From Microbacterium sp. Marseille-Q6648 (GTDB taxonomy: Bacteria; Actinomycetota; Actinomycetes; Actinomycetales; Microbacteriaceae), in the NCBI RefSeq assembly GCF_943181415.1, contig NZ_CALPBZ010000006.1:62001-126000 (forward strand): a stretch of 64,000 nucleotides of DNA, read 5' to 3'. The notes under the pieces are model-generated. The model was not told the DNA's origin and did not search any database. It saw only the letters and a program-made list of their open reading frames with translations. The position numbers and the translations under genes are program-made. The stretch's first letter is position 1, and every line of letters begins with the position of its first letter. This document shows, piece after piece, positions 16,045 to 25,717 of this stretch.

Positions 16045-18339
16045 TCACTCGGCTTCGGGCTCCGCAGGCTCCAGCAGCAGGAACATCGCGCCGTAGGCAG
16101 GCAGCGACACCGAGAAGCTGCACAGGTCGTCGACGTGCCCGACGGTGTCTCCGGTGGCAGCGTCGATGACCTCGCTCGCGGGCACGAGCTGCTCGGAGCG
16201 CACCGTGCCCTCGGTCGGCTCGTGCGAGAAGTTCAGCACCGTGACCTGCATCGGCGCGTCTGCGTGGGGATCACCGTCGTCGAGGCGGTGGACGAGCACC
16301 AGCATCCCGGCATGCGCGACCTCGGGAATGTCGACCTGGGACGCCGTCGCGATGCCGTGCTGCTGGCGCAGGCGCAGAATGCCCGACAGCCGCGAGGCGA
16401 AGGATGCCGGGTCTTTCAGCTGCGCCGGCAGCGCGCCGTACAGGGCGCGGCCGCGCGGCATTCCCGCCGCCGAGCGCCGGGCATCGGGGTCGACGTCGAG
16501 CAGGTCGTGGGCGCCGCGCTCGATCCACCGGGTGTCGCCGGCCGAGATGAGGTCGGAGACCTCGCTCGCGGGAACGGTCAGCATGCCGGTGAGGTCCCAG
16601 CCCGAGAGGGCGAAGACGCCGGGCTGCCAGGCGTTGTAGGCGCAGAGCAGCAGGTGGGCATCGCGAATGGCGGGCAGGTCGTCGTCGGTCACGTCGTCGA
16701 GGCGGGCGATGCCGCGCGTGGCCGCGATGAGCGACGTCGTCGTGCAGGCGATGCCGTTCTGCGTGAAGACGCGGTTGAAGTCGGCGGTGCCGGTGAGGCT
16801 CTCGGTGAGGTCGGCGCGGATCTCCTCGGCGAGCTGGCCGCCCGAGATCTCGCGGCCGCGGAAGCGGAAGGTCTCGTCGCCGTGCCGCGTCGCCCAGTGG
16901 ACGAGCTCGTAGGTGAGCTCATCGTGGTTCTGCAGGCCGTGGACGAGGTGCACGGGTTCGACGCCGAGACGCAGCGACGTGGTGAGCGCGAGTCGAAGGA
17001 ACTCGGTCTGGCCGGTGGCGAGCGCGTGATGGTAGCCCGGGCGGCCGATGAAGTCGTACGACAGGTCGGCTCCGACGGCGCCGGTGTCGCGGATGTCTTC
17101 GATCGTCAGGTTGAGCTCTTGGAAGGTGAAGCCGCCGACCTTGCGCACCATGCCGGCGATGATGTGGTTGGCCGCGTGCGAGAGCGGATGCCCCTCTGAC
17201 CAGGCGGGCAGGCCCTCAGCGCTCTTCTCCACCCCGAGGAAACCGTTCGCGTCGAGGCGCAGGGCGCTGGTGCCGAGCTCGCCGAGCGAGTGCAGGGCGT
17301 CGCCGATCACCAGGCGCATGCCCGCGAACGTGGGGTCGAGCCAGTTGATCGAGGGCTGCCCCTGCTTGAAGTAGTGCAGGTAAACCCAACGACGCGTGAC
17401 CCCGTCGGGGCCGAGCACGGGGGCGGTCGCGCTCCAGTTGGTCTCTTTCACCCCGGGTGTGTAGAAGATGACGCGCTGCAGGGCGCCGATGATGTACCCG
17501 CGTTCCATGAGCTCGTGCTCGGTGGTCGGGTCGAGATTGATGCTGTCGACGCCCTCGGGCACGTCGGGCAGAAGTGCCCAGTCCTCGGGCGGGATCTCGA
17601 CCATGTGATAGATGCCGGGGTAGTCCTTGAACCCCATCTCGGCGAGCCGGAAGTCGGCCCCCTTGCCGGTGTGACCCGGCACGATGTCGTCGATGATGCT
17701 GCCGCCATGGTTGTCGGCGACGTCGCACAGGGCGCGGAACTCGTCCTCGGTGCCGAACGCGGGGTCGATCTGGGTGCTGATGCGGTCGAAGTGGCCGTCG
17801 ACGCTCGGGGTGTCGAGCCACCCGGCGATGCCGCCCGCGCGCTTGACCGGACCCGTGTGCACCGCGCTGATGCCGATGCGCTCGAACGCCGCCCACAGCT
17901 CGTCGTCGCCGAGCGCCGCCAGGAACGACTGCCCGGGTCGGGTGATGAGCGAGATCGGATAGGCGGTGAACCACACGTCGCTCGTCGCGATCGCGCGGCG
18001 CGCGTCGGGTCGCGCGTAGGCGTTCCGCCACATCGTGGGCTGACCCGAGAGCTGGCGCGCGAGCACGTCGGCGTCTTTGAGCATCGATTGCCGCACGAGC
18101 CACTCGACGTACGAGGGATTGGTGCCGTTGGCGGTGCGCGGGTCGGTGCGGATGCGCCGCACGCTGCTGCCGCGCAGGTGGTCTCGCGGGCGAAGGCGCC
18201 TCGGCCGCGCGGGATAGCGCTGTTCGTCGTAGCTGATCTCGGGCAGCTCGTGATCGGGCTCTTCACCTTCGATCGCTTCGATGCCGGCCAGGTCGATGGG
18301 GCCGGTGTACAGATCTTCCGGTTGCTCGTCGCGCGCCAT
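16045..18339 (-). CDS. GH13 trehalose synthase / maltose glucosyltransferase-like enzyme (atypical)
   Basis: 764 residues. Four GH13 regions are present: DIVPGH (region I, with Gly in place of the usual Asn), [10 protein letters not shown] with nucleophile D363, FQELN with acid E408 and QNHDE with D473; their spacing is normal for the family. The usual early strings of TreS (such as DGGYDV) are not seen, and the N-terminal 120 residues are unlike standard TreS, so it belongs to a divergent GH13 subfamily. Next to maltokinase, the likely reaction is interconversion of trehalose and maltose. A different glucan activity remains possible. The C-terminal beta domain ends [17 protein letters not shown]. 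Confidence 0.82.
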   Translation of the reverse strand: MARDEQPEDLYTGPIDLAGIEAIEGEEPDHELPEISYDEQRYPARPRRLRPRDHLRGSSVRRIRTDPRTANGTNPSYVEWLVRQSMLKDADVLARQLSGQPTMWRNAYARPDARRAIATSDVWFTAYPISLITRPGQSFLAALGDDELWAAFERIGISAVHTGPVKRAGGIAGWLDTPSVDGHFDRISTQIDPAFGTEDEFRALCDVADNHGGSIIDDIVPGHTGKGADFRLAEMGFKDYPGIYHMVEIPPEDWALLPDVPEGVDSINLDPTTEHELMERGYIIGALQRVIFYTPGVKETNWSATAPVLGPDGVTRRWVYLHYFKQGQPSINWLDPTFAGMRLVIGDALHSLGELGTSALRLDANGFLGVEKSAEGLPAWSEGHPLSHAANHIIAGMVRKVGGFTFQELNLTIEDIRDTGAVGADLSYDFIGRPGYHHALATGQTEFLRLALTTSLRLGVEPVHLVHGLQNHDELTYELVHWATRHGDETFRFRGREISGGQLAEEIRADLTESLTGTADFNRVFTQNGIACTTTSLIAATRGIARLDDVTDDDLPAIRDAHLLLCAYNAWQPGVFALSGWDLTGMLTVPASEVSDLISAGDTRWIERGAHDLLDVDPDARRSAAGMPRGRALYGALPAQLKDPASFASRLSGILRLRQQHGIATASQVDIPEVAHAGMLVLVHRLDDGDPHADAPMQVTVLNFSHEPTEGTVRSEQLVPASEVIDAATGDTVGHVDDLCSFSVSLPAYGAMFLLLEPAEPEAE

Positions 18340-18401
18340 CCCTCAACGCTAGGGTCCCCACCCGTTTGGTGCGAGAGGCTGGTGCGCGAGTTCGGCAGGG
18401 T

Positions 18402-18902
18402 TTATAGAGCGGATGCCGCGAGCGCGGCAGCGCCGGGGATGACGCGCTGGCTAGTCAGACGCGAAGAGGGGTTCGGCGCGTAGCCCTTGCCCCATCGCAG
18501 CATCCATGAATCCGGGTCCTTCAGCCGCTCGAAGCCGTACTGCTCGTACAGTCCGTGGGCGTCCTCGGTGAACAGGGCTGTCCGCTTGAGCCCGAGCGGC
18601 TCGAGGTCGTCCATGATGCCCGCCATGATGCGCTTGCCGACGCCTCGACCCCGCGCAGTCGGATCGACGAAGACATCGGCGATCCACGCGAACGTCGCGC
18701 CGTCGGTGATGGCGCGGGCGTACGCGAGCTGCTGCCCGGTGAACGCGTCGAAGACGCCGTAGTTGCGAGAGCCGGCCATGGCAGCCTCATGGGCCTCGCG
18801 CGTCCGTCCGCGGGCCCAGTACGACTCCTCTGCGAGCCAGCGATGCACGCGCTCGACATCCATGGCCGATGCGTCGGCGGAGAAGATCAGATCCTGGACC
18901 AT
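18402..18902 (-). CDS. GNAT family N-acetyltransferase
   Basis: 166 residues from ATG 18902. VDPTARGRGVGKRIMAGIM is the acetyl-CoA loop, and LFTEDAHGLYEQYGFERL is motif B. The N-terminal MDVERVHRWLAEESYWARGR is typical of a subgroup of bacterial GNATs that includes uncharacterised stress-type acetyltransferases. The last 20 residues (Ala/Ser-rich) extend past the usual family end. Divergent from the peptidase E remnant. Confidence 0.87.
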   Translation of the reverse strand: MVQDLIFSADASAMDVERVHRWLAEESYWARGRTREAHEAAMAGSRNYGVFDAFTGQQLAYARAITDGATFAWIADVFVDPTARGRGVGKRIMAGIMDDLEPLGLKRTALFTEDAHGLYEQYGFERLKDPDSWMLRWGKGYAPNPSSRLTSQRVIPGAAALAASAL

Positions 18903-19001
18903 GCCCCTGATCCAACCAGCCACGGATCGGCCGCCGACAAGGCTGCATGCGATCAAGTGGACCGACTGCCGAGAGGGGCCTGCCTCCTCTAGCCTTGGCC
19001 G

Positions 19002-19250
19002 ATGCGGATGCTGCTCACGTCCAACGGGATCGCGAACCCCCTCATCCACGATGCGCTCGTCGATCTGCTCGGCAAGCCGATCGCGGACTCCCGGATCGTG
19101 GTGGTCATCGACGCCATCCTCGGTTTTCCCGGCGACAGCTCCACCCTCGTCGAGCATCTCGAGGGGCTGCGCTCGCTGGGCTGGGCCGATTTCGACGTGG
19201 CGTCGCTGTTCGCCGGACCGCGTCGCTTTCTCGCACAGGGGCAACACTAG
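19002..19250 (+). pseudogene. Truncated peptidase E (S51) remnant
   Basis: 82 residues. Residues 1-30 (MRMLLTSNGIANP... with HDALVDLLGKPIADS) match the N-terminus of S51 peptidase E proteins, which are normally about 200-230 residues. After that the sequence jumps to a piece resembling a later part (GLRSLGWADFDVASLF) and stops. The catalytic Ser-His-Glu region is missing, so this is a decayed gene with internal and 3' deletions. Confidence 0.65.
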
Positions 19251-19280
19251 GGCGCCACAGTGGTGCCGGGGCGGGAGGCA

Positions 19281-19913
19281 TCATTCTCGACCGCGCGTGC
19301 TCGTCCCGCTGAGGGCGTTGAGGAGAAAGTCCGCGGCCGCATCGGCGACGCTGTCGCGGCGGTCGTCGGGCAGGTCCATGATCTTGTGAACCGCCGACTG
19401 CATCACGCCCACCATGAAGGCGAGGGTCAGTTGCGGGTCAGCCACAGGAGCGAATTCGCCGGCCTCGACCCCGTCGCGGACGACATCCATGATCGAGCGG
19501 CCGATCCGCGTCCGAAAGTACACCAGCGCTTCGGTGAGCTGCTCGTTCGTCGAGTGCCGTTCCATACCCAGGACGGTCAGCATCGTGTGGGTCGATCGGG
19601 CGTAGTCCCGCAGCAGGACGGTCACAATTTCCCGCAGCCGGATGCTGGGCGACACCGTCACCTGATCGGCCTGTTCGGCGACGGCCGCCCTCACCTCGGC
19701 GCTGCCGCGGTGGGTTGCCTCGACCAGAAGCGAGATCGGATCGGACGCGTAGTTGTAGATGACGGTGCGGCTCACCGAGGCGCGCTCGGCGATGTCGCGC
19801 ATCGAGACCGACGCGAACGGGCGCTCGATCACGAGTGACTCGACGGCGTCGAGAAGGAGATCGCGCGTGCGCACCTTGTGCTCGGCGACGGTCGCGGCAG
19901 TGATCTTCGGCAC
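19281..19913 (-). CDS. TetR family transcriptional regulator
   Basis: 210 residues from the GTG at 19913, chosen because GGGGGAGGGG lies just upstream. The TetR helix-turn-helix is at residues 36-58 (SVSMRDIAERASVSRTVIYN). The rest is the helical ligand domain. It lies 72 bp downstream of the CruF-like membrane gene on the same strand. The inverted repeat upstream of that gene (20938-20975) is the obvious candidate operator. The ligand is unknown. Confidence 0.9.
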   Translation of the reverse strand: MPKITAATVAEHKVRTRDLLLDAVESLVIERPFASVSMRDIAERASVSRTVIYNYASDPISLLVEATHRGSAEVRAAVAEQADQVTVSPSIRLREIVTVLLRDYARSTHTMLTVLGMERHSTNEQLTEALVYFRTRIGRSIMDVVRDGVEAGEFAPVADPQLTLAFMVGVMQSAVHKIMDLPDDRRDSVADAAADFLLNALSGTSTRGRE

Positions 19914-19985
19914 AGCATCCCCTCCCCCTGAATGATACGGACGCGGGGGAGCGGACGGGCTCGGCACCCGCCCGCTCGCCAGGCC

Positions 19986-20915
19986 TCACGCGCGAACGCC
20001 GTCGCCGCGGGCGATCTTGGTCAGCGCGAAGAATGCCACCGGGAGGATGGTGAAGAGATTGATCACCATGAGCGTCTCGTTGATCGCGCCGGCATCCCAC
20101 ACCACTCCGGTCGGATCGGTCGCGGTCTCGGGTCCGCGAGCTGCGATAAAGGTCGTCACCGAGCAGACGGCGAACATCATGTACGCCAGCACCGGCTGCA
20201 CATACGACACTCGCGGGAGCGGCTGAAGCGCACCGGCGGGGCGCCGTGTCTGGCGGGCAGCGAGCACCAGGGTGAAGACCTGGAAGAAGCTCCACGTGAC
20301 GAACCACCAGCCGATGTAGTTGGTGAAGGGAACGCCGAAGACCCCGCCGCCGTCCTCCCAGATCCACACGCCGCGCACGGTCGAGATGAGGGAGTCGGCC
20401 CCCACATCCCACATGCTCATCAGGGCGCCCGACAGCAGCGGAAGCGCGAAGACGTTGATCCTGCCGGCGCGGGTGCGCAAGTCGAGCCGCTCGTCAGGTC
20501 GGTCGAGGATCGCATTGGTGACCATCCAGCTCACCCAGCCGATACCGAAGTATGTCACCCCGATGATGACCGGCACATTGAACAGCTGTGGCATCAACGT
20601 GTAGGTGTAGTTGCCGAACGGAAAGCCGGTCATCACGCTCAAGTTCTCCCAGAAGCTGCTGATGACGTAGCAGATCACGAAGAAGGCGATCAGGAGCCGC
20701 CACCCGTACCGCCGCGACCCCTGGATGAAGGCGAGGGCGACCGCGCACTGAGCGAGGATCTGCGACCCGCCGACGAAGCCGGCAAGCGGGAAGACCACGG
20801 CGATCAGCGCCGCCGCAGTGACGGCGATCCATCCCAGCCACCAGCGGATACGTCCGCTGCCGACCCCGCGTGGCGGAGAAGTCTGAGTTGGCGGCTCGGA
20901 GATCGTGTGTGTCAT
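19986..20915 (-). CDS. Carotenoid biosynthesis-type (CruF/DUF422) membrane protein
   Basis: 309 residues, about eight membrane helices. SFWENLSVMTGFPFGNYTYT with VPVIIGVTYFGIGWVSWMV and the GALMSMWDVGADSLISTVRG region with WIWEDGG and FGVPFTNYIGWW are the conserved blocks of the carotenoid biosynthesis protein family PF04240, which includes the carotenoid hydratase CruF. No other carotenoid genes are in the window, so the substrate is open. It starts at ATG 20915 with AAGGG upstream and is followed by a TetR gene, which probably controls it. Confidence 0.8.
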   Translation of the reverse strand: MTHTISEPPTQTSPPRGVGSGRIRWWLGWIAVTAAALIAVVFPLAGFVGGSQILAQCAVALAFIQGSRRYGWRLLIAFFVICYVISSFWENLSVMTGFPFGNYTYTLMPQLFNVPVIIGVTYFGIGWVSWMVTNAILDRPDERLDLRTRAGRINVFALPLLSGALMSMWDVGADSLISTVRGVWIWEDGGGVFGVPFTNYIGWWFVTWSFFQVFTLVLAARQTRRPAGALQPLPRVSYVQPVLAYMMFAVCSVTTFIAARGPETATDPTGVVWDAGAINETLMVINLFTILPVAFFALTKIARGDGVRA

Positions 20916-20937
20916 GGCGTGCCCTTCTGACGTTAGT

Positions 20938-20975
20938 TGACAGGTTGTCGTTTAAATTATGGCGACAGGCTGTCA
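20938..20975. promoter_or_regulatory. Double TetR-type operator
   Basis: TGACAGGTTGTCG (20938-20950) and CGACAGGCTGTCA (20963-20975) are 13-bp inverted repeats separated by an AT-rich 12-bp spacer. Each arm is itself an imperfect palindrome of the form TGACA-N3-TGTCR. The block lies 22 bp upstream of the CruF-like start and overlaps its probable promoter. Such doubled dyads are typical of TetR dimers binding in pairs. Confidence 0.7.
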
Positions 20976-21094
20976 TCTTGTGTCCTCCTCACAGCCAACT
21001 CAGAGGGTCCGTGAGCTCTCCGGATTGGGCAAGGGGTTCGTGCTTACGCGCTTGATGGGTTGGGAGAGATAAGCAAACAGGCGTCAGATCGCAT

Positions 21095-21123
21095 TTGACA
21101 CTCCGTCACAAAAAGGCTTGCAT
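21095..21123 (+). promoter_or_regulatory. Promoter of a probably leaderless VanZ-like gene
   Basis: TTGACA at 21095-21100, 17 bp, then TTGCAT at 21118-21123. Transcription would start about 7 bp later, at the ATG at 21130, which has no good Shine-Dalgarno site. This fits a leaderless transcript. Confidence 0.5.
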
Positions 21124-21129
21124 CAGGAC

Positions 21130-21600
21130 ATGACTGTTTCGGAACGCGGGAGCTCCGCGCCGCGTGGCGGCACCAGGACGTGGGCGATCGTCGCCGGTGC
21201 GCTCTACATCAGCGCCGTCTTGTGGGTGACGCTGCGCCCGTTGCCGTGGGCGACCGAGGGCGATCAGGAGCAGTGGGGGATCCTCGATCCGGCAGCTTGG
21301 CTCGAGGCGGCGTCCTGGACCGAAGGGCGGCCACTCGAGGTGGCGTTCAACGTCGCGATGTTCCTGCCTGTCGGCATGATCACGGGATACTTCCTGCGCG
21401 GGCCAGGCCGAGTCCTCGCGCCCATCGCACTCACCCTGATGATTGAGCTCGCGCAGATCCCTCTGGATCGAATCTCCCATCCGCGCGACCTGGTCGCCAA
21501 CGCGCTCGGTGCTCTTCTGGGTGTCGCCGTCGTCAGCGTGGTGCGCAGGCGGCAGTCGCACCCCGCGGGGGCGGGTAGTCAGGCCGCCGTCGACGCGTGA
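21130..21600 (+). CDS. VanZ-like membrane protein
   Basis: 156 residues from ATG 21130 (a TTG lies 12 bp earlier). Four hydrophobic segments include VAFNVAMFLPVGMITGYFL, and ELAQIPLDRISHPRDLVANALGAL is the conserved VanZ-domain block (E-x-x-Q ... D-x-x-x-N-x-x-G). VanZ homologues are membrane proteins of uncertain function, one linked to teicoplanin resistance. The promoter suggests leaderless translation. Confidence 0.85.
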   Translation: MTVSERGSSAPRGGTRTWAIVAGALYISAVLWVTLRPLPWATEGDQEQWGILDPAAWLEAASWTEGRPLEVAFNVAMFLPVGMITGYFLRGPGRVLAPIALTLMIELAQIPLDRISHPRDLVANALGALLGVAVVSVVRRRQSHPAGAGSQAAVDA

Positions 21601-21673
21601 CGGAGTCGTCGCGGGGCGCGGCACCGATACGCTCCGCGGTGGTCTGGCGAAGAGGCGGCCTTCGCTAATCGGC

Positions 21674-22246
21674 TCAGTGGAGCGTTTCACCGCGCCGAAG
21701 CATGGCGACATACTGGTCGACGCGCGCGGCACGCGTTTCCGGTCGCTTCAAGCTGCTCACCCGGAATGCCATTGCGAAGCGGTTCTGCGCCGATTGCGCA
21801 GCGAACGCGGCGGCGAGTTCCGGGTCGGCGTCGAGTGCCGCCTGCAGTTCGGGCGGGACCTCGCCGTCGCTTTGACGATATGCGGCATCCCACCGCCCGT
21901 CCGCTTTCGCCCGTTCGACCTCGCGAAGTCCGGCGGGCCGCATCCGACCCGCCTCGATGAGACGGGCCACGTGCTCCCGGTTGACCTTCGACCACAGCCC
22001 GCGAGGCCGGCGCGGCGTGAACACCTGCAGGAAATAGTCGGCATCCAACGACAGTCTCTGCCCGTCGATCCATCCGAAGCACAGGGCGACGTCCAACGCA
22101 TCCGCATAGGTGATGCCGGGCCGCTTCGACGGCGCCTTGCGAAGCCGCAGCCTCACCCCGACGGGATCGGGATCGGACTCCAGCCAGCTCTCCCACTCCC
22201 CGACGGTGTCGACATGCAGCTCGGGCTTGGCGGATGCGGCGACCAT
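21674..22246 (-). CDS. YdeI/OmpD-associated family protein
   Basis: 190 residues from ATG 22246; an in-frame GTG 39 bp upstream is an alternative. WESWLESDPDPVGVRLRLRK, the ITYADALDVALCFGWIDGQR block and VNREHVARLIEAGRM are the conserved parts of the YdeI/OmdA family. These are small cytosolic proteins of unclear role, some linked to stress tolerance. It stands alone. Confidence 0.82.
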   Translation of the reverse strand: MVAASAKPELHVDTVGEWESWLESDPDPVGVRLRLRKAPSKRPGITYADALDVALCFGWIDGQRLSLDADYFLQVFTPRRPRGLWSKVNREHVARLIEAGRMRPAGLREVERAKADGRWDAAYRQSDGEVPPELQAALDADPELAAAFAAQSAQNRFAMAFRVSSLKRPETRAARVDQYVAMLRRGETLH

Positions 22247-22392
22247 CTTCGCACCGTAGACCCACCCGCTGACACCAGCCGCCACGCTGGCCTGCTTGTC
22301 ACTGCGTTCGGTGCAGAATGCGGGTCACTCCGACCGCTCAGCCACCGCCCAGGTCCCTCGTGGCCAGCGCCAGATGAAGGTAGGCCTTGCTC

Positions 22393-23319
22393 TCAGGCGG
22401 AGGTTCGGGCGCGAACGAGTCGCTCTGACTCCTCCCAGACTCGGCGTGCGGCATCCATGTCGGTCATCGGTGACCACAGCGCCTGCTTCGCCGGCGGGCC
22501 GGCGGCCATCCGCTTGGGGCCGTAGAACTCGTCGCCTGCGGAGTCCGGCGCGGTGGCGGCCATCAGCGCGGGCAGGGCGGCTGTCTGCGGGGTGCCGGCG
22601 ATGCCGATCCGCGAGAGGAAGCCGATGACCCGACGCGCGGGCGAGACGGTCGCGCGGCCCATGCCGGGCTGCGCAGCCAGCAGGTTGGTCGGCGAGATGC
22701 CGGGGTGCGAGATGTTGCTGGTGATGCCCCATCCTTCGGCGCGGCTGCGGCGGTCGAGCTCGCGGGCGAACAGCGCGATGGCGATCTTTGACGCGGAGTA
22801 CGCAGCCATGACGTCGTAGTCCTTCTCGCCGTTGATGTCATCGAAGTCGACCTCGCCACTGCGTGCGGCGACGCTGGTCTGGTGCGTGACCCGCGCTCGG
22901 CCGGCCCGGAGCAGCGGCAGTAGTCCGAGGGTGAGGGCGAAGTGGCCGAGGTGGTTGGTGCCCAGCTGCAGCTCGAACCCATCCTTGGTCTCTTGACGGT
23001 GCGGCGGGCGCATGACGCCGGCGTTGTTGATCAGGATGTGGATCGGGCGCTCCTCGCCGCTGAGCTGCTCGACGAGCGCCGAGACGGACCCGAGGGACGA
23101 CAGGTCGAGCGAGCGGGTGCTGACGGCGGCTCCGGGAACGGCATCGCGGATGCGCTGGGCAGCCTGGTCGCCCTTCGCCTGCGAGCGGACGGGCATGATG
23201 ACCTCAGCTCCGGCCTCGGCCAGTCGGGTGGCGATGACGCTGCCGATGCCGTCGCTCGCGCCGGTGACGACGGCGAGCTTGCCGGTGAGGTCGGGGACGG
23301 TGAAAGATGCGCGGGGCAT
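22393..23319 (-). CDS. Short-chain dehydrogenase/reductase
   Basis: 308 residues from ATG 23319, which has AAGGAG upstream. The cofactor motif TGASDGIG is at residues 19-26, NNAG at 98-101, and the active-site triad is S149, Y174 and K178 (YSASK). The C-terminal extension after residue 190 ([11 protein letters not shown], then [14 protein letters not shown]) resembles oxidoreductases of the retinol-dehydrogenase/WWOX type. It is encoded downstream, on the same strand, of a MmyB-like regulator. The substrate is unknown. Confidence 0.9.
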   Translation of the reverse strand: MPRASFTVPDLTGKLAVVTGASDGIGSVIATRLAEAGAEVIMPVRSQAKGDQAAQRIRDAVPGAAVSTRSLDLSSLGSVSALVEQLSGEERPIHILINNAGVMRPPHRQETKDGFELQLGTNHLGHFALTLGLLPLLRAGRARVTHQTSVAARSGEVDFDDINGEKDYDVMAAYSASKIAIALFARELDRRSRAEGWGITSNISHPGISPTNLLAAQPGMGRATVSPARRVIGFLSRIGIAGTPQTAALPALMAATAPDSAGDEFYGPKRMAAGPPAKQALWSPMTDMDAARRVWEESERLVRARTSA

Positions 23320-23436
23320 GGGGCTCCTTCTGCGAGCTGCGGTTGTCGTGGTCGGTGTACGACCCATGCTCGAGGGGCAGCCGGATGACATCCAGGGCCC
23401 GCTGATCCACGGCTTGCGAGGTCCTGGCTCCGCAGC

Positions 23437-24276
23437 TCAGGGCGCGACGGGCTGCGCGCCGATGACGGCGAGCAGCCGGAGCTTCTCGTGGCTGTCGCTG
23501 CCCGGCACGGCGGTGTAGACCAGCAGACGGTGCGACTGATCGGGGTCGAGCAGCGACTGGCAGTGCAGCTCCAGCGAGCCGACCGACGGATGCAGGAAGC
23601 GCTTGAGGTTCGTCGGACGCACCCCGACCTCCTGGGTGTCCCACACCCGGCGGAAGTCGTCGTTCTCCTGCAGGAGGGCCGCCAGCTGGGCAGCCCGCGA
23701 CTCGGGTCCGCGCAGGGCCATCAGTTGGCGCAGTCCCGACGCGTACACGCGCGACAGCTCTTCACGCTCCGCGGCCGAGTAGGGCTCCCGCACGGCCGGG
23801 TCGGTGAACCAGCGGTAGCCCACGCAGCGCTCCGGCCCCGTGCGCACGGACGCGTCGCCGGTCAACGCCACGCCCAGCGGGCTCTGCCGGAGCGTCTCGC
23901 CCAGCTCGGTGACGATCTCCGCCGGAGTGTCGTCGAGGCGGTCGAGGATGCGCAGGAGTCCTGGACTGATGAAGTCGCTGGCGGCGCCCCGCACGGGCGG
24001 CTGCTGACCGGCGAGCCGAAACACGTGATCGCGTTCGTCGAGTGAGAGATGAAGCCCTTGGGCGATCGAGGCGATCATCTGCTCGGAAGGATGCGGCCCC
24101 GTCCCGCGCTCGAGGCGGGCGTAATAGTCCGTCGACATGTGGCACAGCGCCGCCACCTCTTCGCGGCGGAGGCCTTGCGTGCGGCGCCGCGGGCCGCGGG
24201 GCATGCCCACGTCTTCGGGTTGCAGCGACTCTCGTCGATGTCGAAGGAAAGCGGCCAGCCCTGCGCGATCGATCAC
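23437..24276 (-). CDS. XRE-type regulator with MmyB-like ligand domain
   Basis: 279 residues, GTG start at 24276. The N-terminal helix-turn-helix has RRTQGLRREEVAALCHMSTD with YYARLERG, the signature of this actinobacterial subgroup. Residues 100-275 form the MmyB-like PAS-type ligand-binding domain (LGVALTGDASV, YRWFTDPAVREPY, HPSVGSLELHCQ). Regulators of this type usually control a neighbouring oxidoreductase, here the SDR gene 117 bp downstream. Confidence 0.9.
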   Translation of the reverse strand: MIDRAGLAAFLRHRRESLQPEDVGMPRGPRRRTQGLRREEVAALCHMSTDYYARLERGTGPHPSEQMIASIAQGLHLSLDERDHVFRLAGQQPPVRGAASDFISPGLLRILDRLDDTPAEIVTELGETLRQSPLGVALTGDASVRTGPERCVGYRWFTDPAVREPYSAAEREELSRVYASGLRQLMALRGPESRAAQLAALLQENDDFRRVWDTQEVGVRPTNLKRFLHPSVGSLELHCQSLLDPDQSHRLLVYTAVPGSDSHEKLRLLAVIGAQPVAP

Positions 24277-24435
24277 GGTGTCTTCTTCCGGTGAGGTCCG
24301 GTTGCGTTTCTATCGCGCCGCGGACGCGCTAGCCACGCCTTGCCGATCCACCCCTCCGGCTGGAGCGCCTGTGGTGGTGTAGGAATCGCTCAGAGATGTC
24401 CGCCGCGTTCCTGCCGTCCTGGGGGGTGCCACGAC

Positions 24436-24482
24436 GAAATGTCCACGAGACGACGATCCGTCAGCGAATAGAAATGTCCACG
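24436..24482. repeat. Two direct GAAATGTCCACG repeats (IS-end-like)
   Basis: GAAATGTCCACG occurs at 24436-24447 and again at 24471-24482. The same 12-mer occurs in inverted orientation (CGTGGACATTTC) at 32739-32750, and a one-mismatch copy at 32524-32535. Repeated binding-site-like arrays of this kind are typical of insertion-sequence ends. The second copy supplies the last codons of the mannitol dehydrogenase remnant. No transposase gene lies nearby. Confidence 0.6.
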
Positions 24483-25717
24483 TTGTCGGGCGCGCCGCCG
24501 AGGATGATCCCCCGCAGCGCGCCCTGAGCGCCGCCTTCGCGCAACAGGGTGACCGCTTCGCGATAGGCCTCCGCGAACACCGGATGCTGCGCGAGATCGC
24601 CGAAGACGCCGGACTCGGTCAGGAACGTGCCCGGCTCATCACGATCCCGCTGGGCCGCGCCCATCATCCGATCGCGATCCTGATCGACCACGTCGATCGC
24701 AGCCCCCTGCTCGTCGACGCCCTCGGCGTACCGCGCCCAACTGGCCACGATCGCGGCGCTCATTCCGATGTCACGACCCGCCGCGAGCTGCTCGCGGATG
24801 ACGGGCGCCAGCCAGTTGGGGATGCGGTTCGATGAGTCGGCGCACAGGCGGGCGAGCGTGTCTTTGACGTCGGGGTTCGCGTACCTCTCCAACAGCGTGT
24901 CCTTATAGACGTCCAAGTCGACACCGGGAAGAGGCGGCAGTGTCGGCGTGGCCTCATCGTCCATGTATCGGCGGATGAGCCCGCGGATCAGCGGATCGCC
25001 GACCGCCTCGTGCACGTAGGTGTATCCGGACAAGGCTCCGAAGTAGCACATAGCTTGGTGGGTGCAATTGAGCAGGCGGAGCTTCATCAGCTCATACGGC
25101 ACCACGTCGTCGACCATCTGGACGCCGGCCTGCTCGAAAGGCGGTCTCCCCGTGGGAAAGCGATCTTCGAGGACCCACTGCTCGAACCTCTCCGAGACCA
25201 CCGGCCATCTGTCGTCGATGCCGAAGCGTTCCCGAACCTCGGTGATGTCCTCGGGGGTGGTGACCGGAGTGATGCGATCGACCATGGAGCTCGGGAAGGC
25301 GACGGACCGCTCGATCCAATCGGCCAGCTCGGCGCTGCGCAGGCGTGCGAACGACGTGAACGCGATACGCGTGATCTCGCCGTTACTCGGGATGTTGTCG
25401 CAGCTCATAACCGTGGAGGGCTCCACGCCGCGTTCGCGACGCAGCCGCAGCGTCTCCACGACGAGGCCGAACACGCTCTCGGGCTCGTTCGGGTGGGCGA
25501 CGTCGTGCTGCACTCCGGGATGACCTTCGAGGAAGGTCCCGGTGGCATGATCGACGTTGTACCCGCCCTCGGTCACGGTCAGCGACACGATTCTGATGTT
25601 CGGGTCGGTCAGACGCTCCACGGCCTCGCGACGATCTGCCGGAGCGAAGACGTACTCGAGGATCGACCCGATCACCCGAGCTTCACGGCGTCCGCCGGGG
25701 TCTTTAAGCATCAGGGT
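24461..25717 (-). pseudogene. Mannitol dehydrogenase family protein, truncated at both ends
   Basis: An open frame of 416 codons from an internal ATG at 25711, with homology starting slightly earlier (codons reading TL at 25717-25712). Full-length mannitol/fructuronate dehydrogenases have about 70-80 further N-terminal residues with the first NAD-binding strand; here these are missing and replaced by a binding-protein fragment. The middle and C-terminal domains are good: RVIGSILEYVFAPADR, VTEGGYNVDHATG, MSCDNIPSNGEITR and KLRLLNCTHQAMCYFGALSG (catalytic lysine region). The last residues (NVDISIR) are encoded by the GAAATGTCCACG repeat, so the true C-terminus is also lost. Probably inactive. 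Confidence 0.78.
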
